Position numbers and translations under genes: made by a program. A stretch of DNA of 64,000 nt, taken from Bacteroidota bacterium. Its GTDB lineage: Bacteria > Bacteroidota > Bacteroidia > Chitinophagales > Chitinophagaceae. The notes beneath the pieces are model-generated. The model ran no database searches. It was not told where the DNA came from and saw only the letters and a list, made by a program, of their open reading frames with translations. This document shows positions 31,967-41,780 of this stretch, in pieces. The DNA lies in the NCBI GenBank assembly GCA_018267725.1, contig JAFDXY010000018.1:1-64000 (forward strand), in the 5' to 3' direction. The number at the start of each line of letters is the position of its first letter. Position 1 is the stretch's first letter.

Positions 31967-32518
31967 ATGAATATAGAAGTTATAAGCGGAGGTCCAAGGC
32001 AGGAAAGCATTACAAGCAGGTTGGCTCTTTTTTTACAAAAAGAAATACAAAAAAAATCAACGCACAATATTGGTTTAATTGATGTTAGAGATTATGATTT
32101 AGGCTTTTTACAAACTGTATATAAAAGTGTTAGTGAAACGCCTGAAAAATTTAAGCCTTTAGCACAACGCATGTTTGCTGCAAATGCGTTTGTAATTGTA
32201 ACACCAGAGTATAACGGAAGCTATTCATCTGCTTTACAAAACTTGTTAGATCATTTTCCAAAACAAGCAAGAAAAGTTTTTGGTTTAGCAACTGCATCAA
32301 CTGGTGCATTAGGTGGGGCAAGAAGCAGCCAACAATTATTATTATTAGTGCCTGCATTATTTGGTATAGCATCGCCCTATTTATTAATTACACCGCAGGT
32401 TGATAAAAAATTTGATACAGAGGGAAATTTATTAGACGGAAATTTTCAGAAACCCATAGATATTTTTATAAAAGAATTTTTATGGTTAGCAGAATCGGTA
32501 CAACAAAAACAGAATTAA
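31967..32518 (+). CDS. NADPH-dependent FMN reductase family protein
   Basis: 183 residues, flavodoxin-like. The N-terminal loop is ISGGPRQESITSRLA, and FVIVTPEYNGSYSSALQNLLDHF is the family's hallmark EYN motif; GLATASTGALGGARSSQQL follows. Likely reduces quinones or flavins with NAD(P)H in the cytoplasm. Last gene of the MarR-controlled cluster, followed by a hairpin terminator at 32529-32562. The cassette-borne enzyme at 1757-2341 is of the same family but diverged. Confidence 0.93.
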   Translation: MNIEVISGGPRQESITSRLALFLQKEIQKKSTHNIGLIDVRDYDLGFLQTVYKSVSETPEKFKPLAQRMFAANAFVIVTPEYNGSYSSALQNLLDHFPKQARKVFGLATASTGALGGARSSQQLLLLVPALFGIASPYLLITPQVDKKFDTEGNLLDGNFQKPIDIFIKEFLWLAESVQQKQN

Positions 32519-32528
32519 TATTTCATAC

Positions 32529-32562
32529 AAAGGCGAAGCATTAACTTCGCCTTTTCTTTTTT
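32529..32562 (+). terminator. Hairpin terminator of the marR-pirin operon
   Basis: AAAGGCGAAG, loop CATTAA, CTTCGCCTTT, then a T-rich tail. Confidence 0.8.
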
Positions 32563-32571
32563 AGCATTATT

Positions 32572-34419
32572 ATGAGCGACGCAATAAAACATGAATGTGG
32601 CTTAGCCTTTATTCGTTTACGAAAACCTTTCTCTTATTACTTGCAACAATACGGCACAGTAATGTATGGCTTAAACAAATTATATCTGTTAATGGAAAAA
32701 CAACATAATCGCGGGCAAGATGGTGCAGGTGTTGCCGCGGTTAAATTAAATGTTGAAGCAGGTTATCCGTTTTTGCATCGCATTCGTAGCAATCAACCAC
32801 AATCTATTGCCGATATTTTTTTTAAAATTGGAGAAGAAGTAAAAGAATTAGAAAAATATCAATCAGATATTAAACAATTTCCTAATTTAATGAAAGGGCA
32901 TTTACCTATGTTAGGAGAATTGTTGTTGGGGCATTTACGATACGGAACACAAGGAAAAAATAATGTTGAATTTTGCCATCCTTTTATAAAAAGAAATATA
33001 CAACCATCAAAAAATTTAGCATTAGCCGGAAATTTTAATTTAGTAAATACAGATGAGTTGTATGATTTATTAAATATCAATCCGGGAGATTTTCAAAAGC
33101 AAAGTGATCTTGCTGCAATGATGGAAACTATTCATCATTTTTTATTAAAAGAAGATGATAAAAATCCTAATCATCCTGATGTTGGCGGAGTATTAAAAAA
33201 AGCTACACAATTATTTGATGGAGGTTTTACCGTTGGCGGATTAATGGGCAATGGGTTTAGTTTTGTAATGAGAGATGCACATGGCATTCGCCCCGCATAT
33301 TATTATATAAACAATGAAGTTATTGTTGCCGCAAGTGAGCGTGCTGCTATAAGAACAACTTTTAATGTTGCAGAAAACGAAGTGTTAGAACTGTTGCCAG
33401 GCAAGGCTTTAATAGTAGATGCAAAAGGAAATTACACCATACAACAAGTAATAGAACCACAAGAAAGAAGAGCTTGTTCTTTTGAAAGAATTTATTTTTC
33501 AAGAGGAAGTGATGAAAAAATTTACAGAGAAAGAATTGCATTGGGGCATCATTTAAGTAAAACAGTTTTAGAACGTATAAATTATAATTTAAAAAACACT
33601 ATTTTTTCTTACATACCTAATACGGCAGAAATTGCTTTTTATGGTTTGGTTAAAGGCATGGAAGAATATTTAAATAAAATAAAAATTGAACGTATTTTAA
33701 GTTGGAATGGAAATGTAACGCCCGATAAGTTAGAGGAGATGATTAATAGAAAAATTCGTCAAGAAAAAATTGCTATTAAAGATGTAAAACTTAGAACTTT
33801 TATAACAGAAGATAGTAGCCGTAATGAAATGGTACAACACGTTTATGATATAACATACGGCACCGTAAAAAAGAATGAAGATACTTTAGTAGTTATAGAT
33901 GATAGCATTGTTAGAGGCACTACTTTAAAAGAAAGTATTGTAAGAATGTTGGCACGTTTACAACCTAAAAAAATAATTGTTATTTCATCTGCACCACAAA
34001 TTCGTTACCCCGATTGTTATGGTATTGATATGAGCAAAATGGGCGATTTTATTGCCTTTCGTGCAGCTATTGCTTTATTAAAAGAAAGAAATTTAGAGAA
34101 TGTTATAAATGAAACGGTAGAAAAAATAAAACAATTGCAAAGAGATAATCAATTACATATAGAAAACGCTGTAAAACAAATTTATAAGCCATTTACAGCC
34201 GAAGAAATTTCTTTAAAAATTGCAGAATTAATTACACCTTCAGAAATAAATATTCCGGTTGAAGTAATTTACCAAACCATTGAAGAGTTGCATGAAAGTT
34301 GTCCAACCAATACAGGCGATTGGTATTTTACCGGAAACTATCCAACACCCGGCGGAAACAAAGTTTGCAACAAAGCATTCTTAAATTTTATGGAAGGAAA
34401 AAATGTAAGAGGATATTAA
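32572..34419 (+). CDS. purF: Amidophosphoribosyltransferase-like (PurF family) protein
   Basis: 615 residues. Class II glutamine amidotransferase domain with candidate nucleophile Cys9 in IKHECGLAFIRL, KQHNRGQDGAG and LLLGHLRYGTQG. The phosphoribosyltransferase domain has the PRPP loop VVIDDSIVRGTTLKES. PurF makes phosphoribosylamine, the first step of purine synthesis. It is longer than E. coli PurF (about 505) and keeps eight residues before the Cys, a form I recognise from Bacteroidota. A classical PurF may also exist elsewhere, so the exact role is less certain than the family. It is 12 bp ahead of the SixA-like gene. Confidence 0.88.
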   Translation: MSDAIKHECGLAFIRLRKPFSYYLQQYGTVMYGLNKLYLLMEKQHNRGQDGAGVAAVKLNVEAGYPFLHRIRSNQPQSIADIFFKIGEEVKELEKYQSDIKQFPNLMKGHLPMLGELLLGHLRYGTQGKNNVEFCHPFIKRNIQPSKNLALAGNFNLVNTDELYDLLNINPGDFQKQSDLAAMMETIHHFLLKEDDKNPNHPDVGGVLKKATQLFDGGFTVGGLMGNGFSFVMRDAHGIRPAYYYINNEVIVAASERAAIRTTFNVAENEVLELLPGKALIVDAKGNYTIQQVIEPQERRACSFERIYFSRGSDEKIYRERIALGHHLSKTVLERINYNLKNTIFSYIPNTAEIAFYGLVKGMEEYLNKIKIERILSWNGNVTPDKLEEMINRKIRQEKIAIKDVKLRTFITEDSSRNEMVQHVYDITYGTVKKNEDTLVVIDDSIVRGTTLKESIVRMLARLQPKKIIVISSAPQIRYPDCYGIDMSKMGDFIAFRAAIALLKERNLENVINETVEKIKQLQRDNQLHIENAVKQIYKPFTAEEISLKIAELITPSEINIPVEVIYQTIEELHESCPTNTGDWYFTGNYPTPGGNKVCNKAFLNFMEGKNVRGY

Positions 34420-34431
34420 ATTTATGCAAGA

Positions 34432-34923
34432 ATGAAATCTGTAATTATTATACGCCACGCAAAAAGCTCGTGGGATTTGCATACACTTTCAGATTTTGAT
34501 AGGTCGTTAACTGAAAAAGGAAATAAAGATGCCTTAACGATGGCAAAAAAACTAACAGATAAAAATATTGTTATAGATGCATTTATTTCAAGCCCTGCAA
34601 AAAGAGCCATAACAACTGCAACGTATTTTGCAAAAGCTTATAAAGTTGATGAAGAAAAAATTATTCAAGTAAAAGAATTATACAATGCTTCGGTAGAAAT
34701 ATTTTATAATGTTATTGCTGATGTGAGTAATGAGTTTAATAATATTGCTTTGTTTTCTCACAATCCGGGTATTACTTATTTTGTAAATGAATTAACCGAA
34801 ACACAAATTGATGAAATGCCTGCCTGTGGCATGTTTGCAGTAAAAGCAGCATGTGAAAGTTGGAAAGATTTTTCTTCGGCAAAAAAAATATTTTCGTTTT
34901 TTGATTATCCTAAAAATTATTAA
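34432..34923 (+). CDS. SixA-type histidine phosphatase family protein
   Basis: 163 residues. The catalytic RHG-like motif is at the start (VIIIRHAKSSWDL), then FDRSLTEKGNKDAL, ISSPAKRAITTATYFA and the second catalytic His in IALFSHNPGITYFV. It belongs to the small phosphoglycerate-mutase-like phosphatases that remove phosphate from histidine phosphotransfer domains. The stop overlaps the end of the convergent EamA transporter gene by 4 bases. Confidence 0.92.
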   Translation: MKSVIIIRHAKSSWDLHTLSDFDRSLTEKGNKDALTMAKKLTDKNIVIDAFISSPAKRAITTATYFAKAYKVDEEKIIQVKELYNASVEIFYNVIADVSNEFNNIALFSHNPGITYFVNELTETQIDEMPACGMFAVKAACESWKDFSSAKKIFSFFDYPKNY

Positions 34924-35837
34924 TCTACACACTCCATTGCTTCTGGTGCAGATAATTTCTTTTTATAATTCACCAAATAAACGCCGCCAAAAATAAAAAT
35001 GGCTGCAATTAATTTTACGGTTGATAATTTTTCGTTATATAAAACCATGGCAGTAATGGTTGCAAAAACCGGTTGTGTGTAAACATAAGCTCCAACTACC
35101 GATGCACCTAAAGTTGCAATTCCGTAAACAATAAATAAATAGGCAATAAATGTAGCACCTAACACAACTACAATTAACGATAGCCAATGTGTCCAATTAA
35201 ACAATTGCCATTTTATTTCTGTAAAATCATTCCATGCAATAGGCAACACAATTATTGATGCAAATAAAAACACCCATCTTATTACATGTATGGGTTTATA
35301 ATTATCCATTAAGGGTTTTACAATGGCTAAATATATTGCATACGAAGTAGCATTTAATATTACATAAAAATCTCCCAATATATTGCTGTCTTTACTACTA
35401 TCATTATTCTTTAATAATATTAAAATAACGGCTCCGCTAATTCCTAATAACAAACCAATTAATATATTCCACAATAATTTTTCACCTAAAAATAAAACTG
35501 CAATAATGGTTAAAACAATAGGTGTAACTAATGCAAGTAATGAAGTGTGTACAGGGCTTGTTAATGAAGCTCCTTTAATAAAAAATACCTGATTAATGGC
35601 AACGCCCGTTAAACCACAAAGAAAAAATAAAAAAACATGTTTCTTTTTTATAGATGCGTTAGACGGTTTTATTAAAAACATTAACCAAAATAAAATTAAT
35701 GCACAACTTAAACGTAAAAAATTTAATGCCAATGGTTGCATTACAACTTGCGTTAAATGTTTTACAGCCACAATACAACTGCCAAAGAAAAAATTGGCAA
35801 TTAAAATTGCTATATGAGCTTTTGCTTTACTGCCCAT
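34920..35837 (-). CDS. EamA/DMT-family transporter
   Basis: 305 residues with about ten hydrophobic segments in two repeated EamA halves, e.g. HIAILIANFFFGSCIVAVKH at the start and GASVVGAYVYTQPVFATITA in the second half. An inner-membrane exporter or importer of small metabolites; substrate cannot be told. The start overlaps the end of the upstream glycosyltransferase gene by 11 bases, so they are coupled. Confidence 0.92.
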   Translation of the reverse strand: MGSKAKAHIAILIANFFFGSCIVAVKHLTQVVMQPLALNFLRLSCALILFWLMFLIKPSNASIKKKHVFLFFLCGLTGVAINQVFFIKGASLTSPVHTSLLALVTPIVLTIIAVLFLGEKLLWNILIGLLLGISGAVILILLKNNDSSKDSNILGDFYVILNATSYAIYLAIVKPLMDNYKPIHVIRWVFLFASIIVLPIAWNDFTEIKWQLFNWTHWLSLIVVVLGATFIAYLFIVYGIATLGASVVGAYVYTQPVFATITAMVLYNEKLSTVKLIAAIFIFGGVYLVNYKKKLSAPEAMECVD

Positions 35838-36921
35838 GTAATAAGGGTTCTAAAAGATTTTCTATTGCTAAATTAGTATCAACAACTTTTGGTAATTGAT
35901 AGTTAAATTGTTTTGCTTTTAAATAAATTTCTTCAATAAAAAAATTGTTTTGCTTTACTGCATAACACCAATTTTGTTTCATTAATTTTTTTGCTAAATA
36001 CTCTTGTTCTGTTTGCCCGGGTGTTGCAATTAAAATTGATTTTTTGTGTAATGAAAAAAGTTCCATAATTGTTGTATAACCACTTCTTGCTACAACAAAT
36101 TCGCTTTGTAAAATTATTTCTTCTAACTCTTTTTCGGGTAAATGATTTTTTATAATTAAATTATTGGAAGAAGATAAGGTTGTGCTTGTTTCAGGCAACC
36201 CTCTTATTAAAAAACATTTTAAGTGTTTTATAGTATTTTGTTGTTGAATAATTTTTTGTTCCAACAAAGTTCTTTGTGGCTCTGGACCCGATAATAAAAA
36301 ACAACAATCGTAAATAAAATTTGTTTGATTTTTTGGTTCATTAAACCTTGATAAAATACCAATATATTGTACGGGAATAGAAGGCATTGTATTGGGATGG
36401 GATAAGGTTCCGGCAATATTATTTTCTCCTTCAAAATCTGGTACCCAACATGTTGTAAAACAATTAATGTATTTGTAATTTATTTTTTGAACAATTTTTT
36501 TTAACCAATTATATGAGGCTTCAATTTGTAATTGATGCGTAATAAAAACACAAGGAATTTTTTTGGTAAATAATCCAAACCGATTATCGCTTATAACAAT
36601 ATCAATTTTCAATTCAGTAATAATATTTTCTAACCATTTTTTTTCCCTATTAATGCAATTAAAAATTTTAAACATTTGTCCTATTAATGCAAAAGGCAAA
36701 GTGTATTTATTTTTTGTGTAATGAATATTATAACCAAACAAATTAATAAACTTTATACTCGTAAATTCTTTCTGTAATAAACTTTTTTGCTTGTTGTTTA
36801 CGGCAACAATAACATTGCATTTTGCTTGTTGCAAGCTGCGAATAATAGGAATACAACGGGTTGCATGTCCCAAACCCCAATCTAACGGGGCTATTAATAT
36901 CGTTTTAAAAGCTATTTTCAC
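35827..36921 (-). CDS. MurG-like glycosyltransferase (GT28-type) protein
   Basis: 364 residues. The N-terminus ILIAPLDWGLGHATRCIPII is the donor-loop start of UDP-glycosyltransferases of the MurG/MGT type. The C-terminal half has FVVARSGYTTIMELFSLHKK and ILIATPGQTEQEYLAKKL, the nucleotide-sugar binding block. No membrane anchor. Probably transfers a sugar to a lipid or surface acceptor; neither donor nor acceptor can be read. Cotranscribed with the EamA transporter. Confidence 0.88.
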   Translation of the reverse strand: MKIAFKTILIAPLDWGLGHATRCIPIIRSLQQAKCNVIVAVNNKQKSLLQKEFTSIKFINLFGYNIHYTKNKYTLPFALIGQMFKIFNCINREKKWLENIITELKIDIVISDNRFGLFTKKIPCVFITHQLQIEASYNWLKKIVQKINYKYINCFTTCWVPDFEGENNIAGTLSHPNTMPSIPVQYIGILSRFNEPKNQTNFIYDCCFLLSGPEPQRTLLEQKIIQQQNTIKHLKCFLIRGLPETSTTLSSSNNLIIKNHLPEKELEEIILQSEFVVARSGYTTIMELFSLHKKSILIATPGQTEQEYLAKKLMKQNWCYAVKQNNFFIEEIYLKAKQFNYQLPKVVDTNLAIENLLEPLLHGQ

Positions 36922-36973
36922 CGAAAATGAAAAATGTGTGTAAAGATTACAAATTAAAATATTAATTTAGTTC

Positions 36974-37111
36974 ATGTTTTTAAAATACAGGATAGATAGA
37001 ATGCTTTTTATTTTTGTTTTAAGTTTATTGATTTTGGCATTTTCTTCGTGTGGCATTTTTAAGAGTAAATATAAAAAGCACTGTATGTGCCCTGTTCAAA
37101 AAGCTGTTTAA
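36974..37111 (+). CDS. Small lipoprotein, 45 aa
   Basis: A 45-residue ORF, MFLKYRIDRMLFIFVLSLLI then LAFSSCGIFKSKYKKHC and a short MCPVQKAV end. It has a hydrophobic signal, a lipobox (FSSC, Cys26) and a short basic mature part with a C.C pattern. Tiny lipoproteins with CGIFK and KH.C.CP patterns are common in Bacteroidota. Real starts could be residue 1 or Met10. Function unknown. Confidence 0.6.
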   Translation: MFLKYRIDRMLFIFVLSLLILAFSSCGIFKSKYKKHCMCPVQKAV

Positions 37112-37146
37112 GCTTAAATATATTATACCCCCAATTTCAGTAACTT

Positions 37147-37395
37147 ATGAAACAAGGAAGCAGAGATCTTCTTGTATTAGCAAAAAGCGTTGAGTTAAAC
37201 AAAGTTGCATTTGAACAAGAAGTTAAGTGTTTAAATTTATTGCTGCACCATGTTGAAAGTTTTAAAAACTTTTGTATTGCTAATGAAATTATTGATGTTA
37301 ACCGCAGAAAAATTTCTACAAACATTTATTATTTTCAAGAATTAATATACTTAAAACGGGTAAAGCCATTTGTTTTTATAAACAATAAAAATTAA
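37147..37395 (+). CDS. Hypothetical small protein, 82 aa
   Basis: 82 residues, no signal or membrane segment, probably helical (ARSVELNKV-like and HHVESFKNFCIANEIIDVNR). It lies 35 bp after the small lipoprotein gene in the same direction. I recognise no family. Confidence 0.5.
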   Translation: MKQGSRDLLVLAKSVELNKVAFEQEVKCLNLLLHHVESFKNFCIANEIIDVNRRKISTNIYYFQELIYLKRVKPFVFINNKN

Positions 37396-37463
37396 AATAT
37401 GCTGAATTTTTTCAGTTTTATTCAATAAACAAAAGGGTTATTTCTTTTTTTATTATACTCACT

Positions 37464-37471
37464 TATATTTG
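37464..37471 (+). promoter_or_regulatory. Candidate -7 element upstream of VanZ-family gene
   Basis: TATATTTG fits TAnnTTTG, with TTTC 19 bp upstream as an imperfect -33 box. It lies 23 bp before the ATG at 37495. Confidence 0.45.
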
Positions 37472-37494
37472 GTATATAATTAATATTTGGTTAT

Positions 37495-37941
37495 ATGGTG
37501 TTTTTGAAAAAAGATTTACGCTGGGGGCAAATTTGGTTTGTTATTACTTTACTTCTATTGTTTACTCCCGGAAACGAATTGCCAACCATAACTTGGTTTG
37601 AAAAATATTATTGCGATAAAATAGTACATGCCACAATTTTTGGCGTTCTTGCATTTTTATTTATATATCCACGCCGTAAAGACGAAGTAGAATTGAAAAA
37701 CCTTTGGGTGTTTATTGTATTAATGGCTTGTTTAATTTATGCCATTGCTTCAGAAATGATTCAGCATTTGTTTATTCCACACAGAACAGGTGATATTTTA
37801 GATTTTTTAGCAGATTCGGTTGGGGCTTTGGTTGTTTTTTTATGGTTTAGAACTCATAATTACGAAGTGTTGCCTTGGGTAGTAGAAGGAGATACTATGA
37901 AAGCTAACCCCGAGTATCTTAAAAAGAAAAAGCCTCTGTAG
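37495..37941 (+). CDS. VanZ family membrane protein
   Basis: 148 residues with four hydrophobic segments. The family hallmarks are CDKIVHATIFGVLAFLF (loop with Asp/Lys/His) and SEMIQHLFIPHRTGDILDFL with a conserved E..Q...P.R..D..D pattern. VanZ proteins are linked to low-level teicoplanin resistance and are widespread as unnamed membrane proteins. Stands alone. Its stop codon lies within a hairpin (37932-37951). Confidence 0.9.
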   Translation: MVFLKKDLRWGQIWFVITLLLLFTPGNELPTITWFEKYYCDKIVHATIFGVLAFLFIYPRRKDEVELKNLWVFIVLMACLIYAIASEMIQHLFIPHRTGDILDFLADSVGALVVFLWFRTHNYEVLPWVVEGDTMKANPEYLKKKKPL

Positions 37942-37951
37942 AAACAGAGGC
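37927..37951 (-). terminator. Hairpin terminator, minus strand, for the lysozyme gene
   Basis: GCCTCTGT, loop AGAA, ACAGAGGC. On the minus strand it is followed by TTTTTCTTTTT, so it would stop leftward transcripts from the GH25 gene that ends at 38241. It overlaps the end of the VanZ gene. The 299 bp between the two genes holds nothing else I recognise. Confidence 0.5.
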
Positions 37952-38240
37952 CGTAACCAAAACTAACTGCTTATGAGAAAATTGACTATCTTGAATTAAT
38001 ATCTTTTTATTCTTGTTTTAATTATAATGCAAACCGCTTGCCAAAAAACATTTTTTTTGTTAAAAAAACCTTAGAACCCATTTTTCTTTTTTTAATACCC
38101 CAAAAAATTAAGAACTATTCTTTCTTCTTTTCTCTTTTACAACACAAAATTCTGAATTAAAGACTGAAAAAAAACATAACGGTTTAAAAAGAAAATGTTA
38201 ATAGACGTTTTTATGACAAACTTCTCTAAAAACATACCTT

Positions 38241-39011
38241 TTACTTTAACAATATACGAAAAAATTTTGAACTATCTGCAAAAAAAATATTTATATCTGT
38301 AGGGGTAGCAATTCCATTAATGGTTGCGGCGTCTGTACATTGCCAAAAAAGCCAGTCTCTTTTAATGTTTGGTTTATCCTTCTCTAAATAATTGGCAACC
38401 CATAAATAATACCCATCAAAGTCTTTACCCAAAAAGGTTTCGTAAAAATTCGCATAGCTATATAAAATGGGTTTTACCTTATAATAATTTTCTAAAGTTT
38501 GCAAACACTCTTTTAACCTTTGTTTTACAATTGGTACGGGCTGGCCGTAAAGCTCTTCAATATCTACAACCGGCGGTAAATCTCCTTTGCTTAGGGCTAC
38601 GTTTTTTATAAAATTTTCTGCTTGTTTTTCGCCGCTTTTGGCAGCTAAAAAATAATGATAGGCACCTTTTGTAATATTGTTTTGTGCTGCATTTTGCCAA
38701 TTAGTTTTAAAAAACTTGTCGGTATCATTCAATCCTTCGGTGGCTTTAATAAACACAAATCCAATTTTTATATTTTGAGTAGATATTTGCTTTACTAAAG
38801 CCCAATTAATTTGTTGTTGGTAGCTACTTACATCAATTCCATAAATTGAATAATTTGTAGGAATATTAACCCCAAATGCTTTATACACAGCTTGTTGGGC
38901 ATTAGCTTCTTTTTTTCTATATTGAAAGAATAAATACAAAAAGCAAAAAAACACTGCACCTAATACCAAGAAGATAATTAAAAATAATTTTCGTTTTTTC
39001 TTTTTAACCAT
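38241..39011 (-). CDS. Glycoside hydrolase family 25 lysozyme-like protein
   Basis: 256 residues with a Lys-rich N-terminus and one membrane anchor (LFLIIFLVLGAVFFCFLYLF). The GH25 domain has GIDVSSYQQQINWALVK (catalytic Asp), GFVFIKATEGLNDTDKFF, KGAYHYF and the catalytic pair in LPPVVDIEEL; the end has YLWVANY and WQCTDAATING. It cleaves the muramic acid-GlcNAc bond of peptidoglycan. It faces the periplasm. Confidence 0.93.
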   Translation of the reverse strand: MVKKKKRKLFLIIFLVLGAVFFCFLYLFFQYRKKEANAQQAVYKAFGVNIPTNYSIYGIDVSSYQQQINWALVKQISTQNIKIGFVFIKATEGLNDTDKFFKTNWQNAAQNNITKGAYHYFLAAKSGEKQAENFIKNVALSKGDLPPVVDIEELYGQPVPIVKQRLKECLQTLENYYKVKPILYSYANFYETFLGKDFDGYYLWVANYLEKDKPNIKRDWLFWQCTDAATINGIATPTDINIFFADSSKFFRILLK

Positions 39012-39124
39012 TACAAAAAATTACTACAAATTTGAAGATTGAAAATTGAAAGCAACCAATATTTTTTTCGGTATGCGAAACTTATCAAAGCATTAATATT
39101 TGCTATTGTATTTTTACAACTCTT

Positions 39125-40156
39125 ATGGCATATTTTAATTTAAATGATAGTATTAATTTCTTAACCAAACTTACTCCACGCCGTTTATTAAACGGTGCCA
39201 AAGTGTGGAGCAGTTATCAAATAAGTAAAATTTTTCAAAAACCTATTCAATGGGGCTATCCTGTTTCAATATCGTTTGAGCCAACAACTTCTTGCAACCT
39301 ACGCTGTCCGGAATGCCCAAGTGGATTAAGAGAATTTACAAGACCAACCGGTATGTTAGAAGAATCTTTTTTCAAAAAAACTATTGATGAAATATATAAA
39401 GAACTGCTATACTTAATTTTTTATTTTCAAGGAGAACCATTTTTAAACCCTAATTTTTTAGAAATGGTAAAGTATGCACATGATAAAGGAATTTATACCG
39501 CAACTTCTACCAACGCCCATTATTTAACCGATGCAAAAGCAAAAGCAACTGTAGAAAGTGGTTTAGATAGATTAATTATTTCTATAGATGGAACAACACA
39601 GGATGTTTACCAATCTTACCGTGTTGGCGGTAAATTAGATAAAGTAATAGAAGGAGCTAAAAATATTATTAAGTGGAAAAAAGAATTAAAAAGTAAAACT
39701 CCGTTTGTATTTTTTCAATTCTTGGTTGTAAAACCTAACGAACATCAAATAGAAGAAATAAAAAAATTAGGAAAAGAAATTGGAGTAGATCAGGTACGTT
39801 TTAAAACAGCACAAGTGTACGATTTTGAAAACGATCCCAATCAACTTATTCCAACCAACAACAAATACAGCCGTTATAAAAAAGATAAAAACGGAAACAC
39901 TATTTCAAAAAGCGGATTACAAAATCATTGTTGGAAATTATGGCAAGGCAATGTTATTACTTGGGATGGTTTGGTAGTACCTTGTTGTTTTGATAAAGAT
40001 GCTATGCACCGGTTAGGAAATTTAAAAACACAAACGTTTAAAGAAATTTGGCATAACGATAACTACAAACAATTTAGAAAAGAATTAATGACCAGCAGAA
40101 AAAATATTGACATTTGTGCCAATTGCAGCGAGGGTTTGCACGTTTGGGAAAGTTAA
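39125..40156 (+). CDS. Radical SAM protein with SPASM domain
   Basis: 343 residues. The radical SAM 4Fe-4S motif is CNLRCPECP (C...C..C, near residues 57-64), then GEPFLNPNFLEM and ISIDGTTQDVYQSYRVGG. The C-terminal SPASM cysteines are HCWKLWQGN, VVPCCFDKDAMHRLGNL and ICANCSEG, which would hold auxiliary clusters. Such enzymes modify peptides or proteins, or act on small molecules; no precursor peptide is obvious nearby, so the substrate is unknown. It precedes the GHL10 hydrolase in the same direction. Confidence 0.93.
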   Translation: MAYFNLNDSINFLTKLTPRRLLNGAKVWSSYQISKIFQKPIQWGYPVSISFEPTTSCNLRCPECPSGLREFTRPTGMLEESFFKKTIDEIYKELLYLIFYFQGEPFLNPNFLEMVKYAHDKGIYTATSTNAHYLTDAKAKATVESGLDRLIISIDGTTQDVYQSYRVGGKLDKVIEGAKNIIKWKKELKSKTPFVFFQFLVVKPNEHQIEEIKKLGKEIGVDQVRFKTAQVYDFENDPNQLIPTNNKYSRYKKDKNGNTISKSGLQNHCWKLWQGNVITWDGLVVPCCFDKDAMHRLGNLKTQTFKEIWHNDNYKQFRKELMTSRKNIDICANCSEGLHVWES

Positions 40157-40232
40157 TGTTAATACTTCAACTCACATTCTGTAAATCATACACAACGGTT
40201 GCTACACTTATAAAGTACAATATATTTACAGC

Positions 40233-41720
40233 ATGAAAAAAATTACCCTTTTAATTACCGCCTTTCAATTTTCATTTATATTATTTGCACAAACACCTCC
40301 TAAGTTTGAGTTTAGAGCAGTATGGGTTGCAACTGTTGAAAACATTGATTGGCCAAGTAAAAAAGGATTAAGCGTTGAAGAACAAAAAGCAGAATTTATT
40401 CACTTGGCAGATATGCACAAACAAAACGGAATGAACGCTTTAATTGTACAAATTCGCCCAACTGCCGATGCTTTTTATCCTTCACAATACGAACCATGGA
40501 GTGAATATTTAAACGGAACACAAGGCTTATCGCCAACACCGTATTACGATCCGCTTCAGTTTATGATTGACGAAACACATAAACGCGGTATGGAATTTCA
40601 TGCATGGTTAAACCCGTACAGAGCTGTTTTCAGAATTAATAAATCAACCGTATCTCCAACACATATTACAAAAATTCATCCTGAATGGTTTTTCACTTAC
40701 AACAATCAAAAAATATTTAATCCCGGTTTGCCCGAAGTAAGGCAGTTTGTAGCAAGCGTAGTAAAAGATATTGTTAGTAGATATGATGTTGATGGCATAC
40801 ACATGGACGATTATTTTTATCCGTATAAAGATGGAAAAGGAACCGATTTTCCTGATAACAAAGCATTTGAAAAATATGGCAACGGATTAAGTAAAGATGA
40901 TTGGAGAAGAAGCAATTGCGATAGCATTATAAAATTGTTAGATGAAACTATTAAAAGCACCAACCCTCGCGTAAAGTTTGGCGTAAGCCCGTTTGGTGTA
41001 TGGCGTAATAAAAGTAAAGACCCCGATGGTAGCAATACCAAAGCAGGCATTGGGAATTATGATGATTTATATGCAGATATTTTATTATGGTTAAAAAAAG
41101 GTTGGATTGATTATGCAGCACCACAATTGTATTGGGAAATAGGCCATAAACTTTGCGATTATACTGTGTTGTTAGATTGGTGGGGCAAACATACTTATGG
41201 CAGACAAATGTTTATTGGTCATGGAATTTATCGTTCATTAGAAACAAGCGAAAGAAGTGTTGCATGGAAAAATCCTAATGAACTTCCCAACCAAATAAAA
41301 CTTTTACGCAACAATAAAAATATTGATGGCAGTATTTATTTTAACAGTAAAAATTTCGATAAAAATCCAAATGGTTGGAGCGATTCTCTTCGTTTAAATT
41401 ATTATGCATTACCTGCTATTGTTCCGCCAATGCCTTGGATAGACAGTATTGCACCCGAAAAACCTATTCTTCAAAAAGTAAAAAAACAACTGTATAAAAT
41501 TTCTTATAACGGCAAACAAAAAATTAAAGGCTTTGCAGTATTTGTATTACCTCCGCAAGTAGATGTTAAATTAGATTATGCAACACTTACAAAAATTATT
41601 ACAACCAATAAAAATGCCGAGTTTGATAGAAGTACATTTTTAGCAAACACAACAGATAAAATTTTTATTGCAACCATAAGCATAAATAATAATATTAGTG
41701 AGTGGGTTGAGGTGAAGTAA
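40233..41720 (+). CDS. Secreted GHL10-type glycoside hydrolase (DUF187)
   Basis: 495 residues with signal peptide (MKKITLLITAFQFSFILFAQ). FRAVWVATVENIDWPSKKGL and MNALIVQIRPTADAFYPSQY begin a barrel. FHAWLNPYRAVF, YDVDGIHMDDYFYPY and FGVSPFGVWRN are hallmark blocks of glycosyl-hydrolase-like 10 proteins, with Asp residues in HMDDY as candidates for catalysis. Members cleave bacterial cell-wall or exopolysaccharide. The last 100 residues form a beta-rich, Fn3-like end. Confidence 0.93.
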   Translation: MKKITLLITAFQFSFILFAQTPPKFEFRAVWVATVENIDWPSKKGLSVEEQKAEFIHLADMHKQNGMNALIVQIRPTADAFYPSQYEPWSEYLNGTQGLSPTPYYDPLQFMIDETHKRGMEFHAWLNPYRAVFRINKSTVSPTHITKIHPEWFFTYNNQKIFNPGLPEVRQFVASVVKDIVSRYDVDGIHMDDYFYPYKDGKGTDFPDNKAFEKYGNGLSKDDWRRSNCDSIIKLLDETIKSTNPRVKFGVSPFGVWRNKSKDPDGSNTKAGIGNYDDLYADILLWLKKGWIDYAAPQLYWEIGHKLCDYTVLLDWWGKHTYGRQMFIGHGIYRSLETSERSVAWKNPNELPNQIKLLRNNKNIDGSIYFNSKNFDKNPNGWSDSLRLNYYALPAIVPPMPWIDSIAPEKPILQKVKKQLYKISYNGKQKIKGFAVFVLPPQVDVKLDYATLTKIITTNKNAEFDRSTFLANTTDKIFIATISINNNISEWVEVK

Positions 41721-41780
41721 AGCTCAGTTAATGTTGTGTAACAAACGCATTAAGTAATTTGAAATAATAAACCGCTTGTA

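Noticed and set aside
39125..40156. A ribosomally made peptide cluster around the radical SAM/SPASM protein.
   Set aside because: No short precursor ORF, protease or transporter partner adjoins it.
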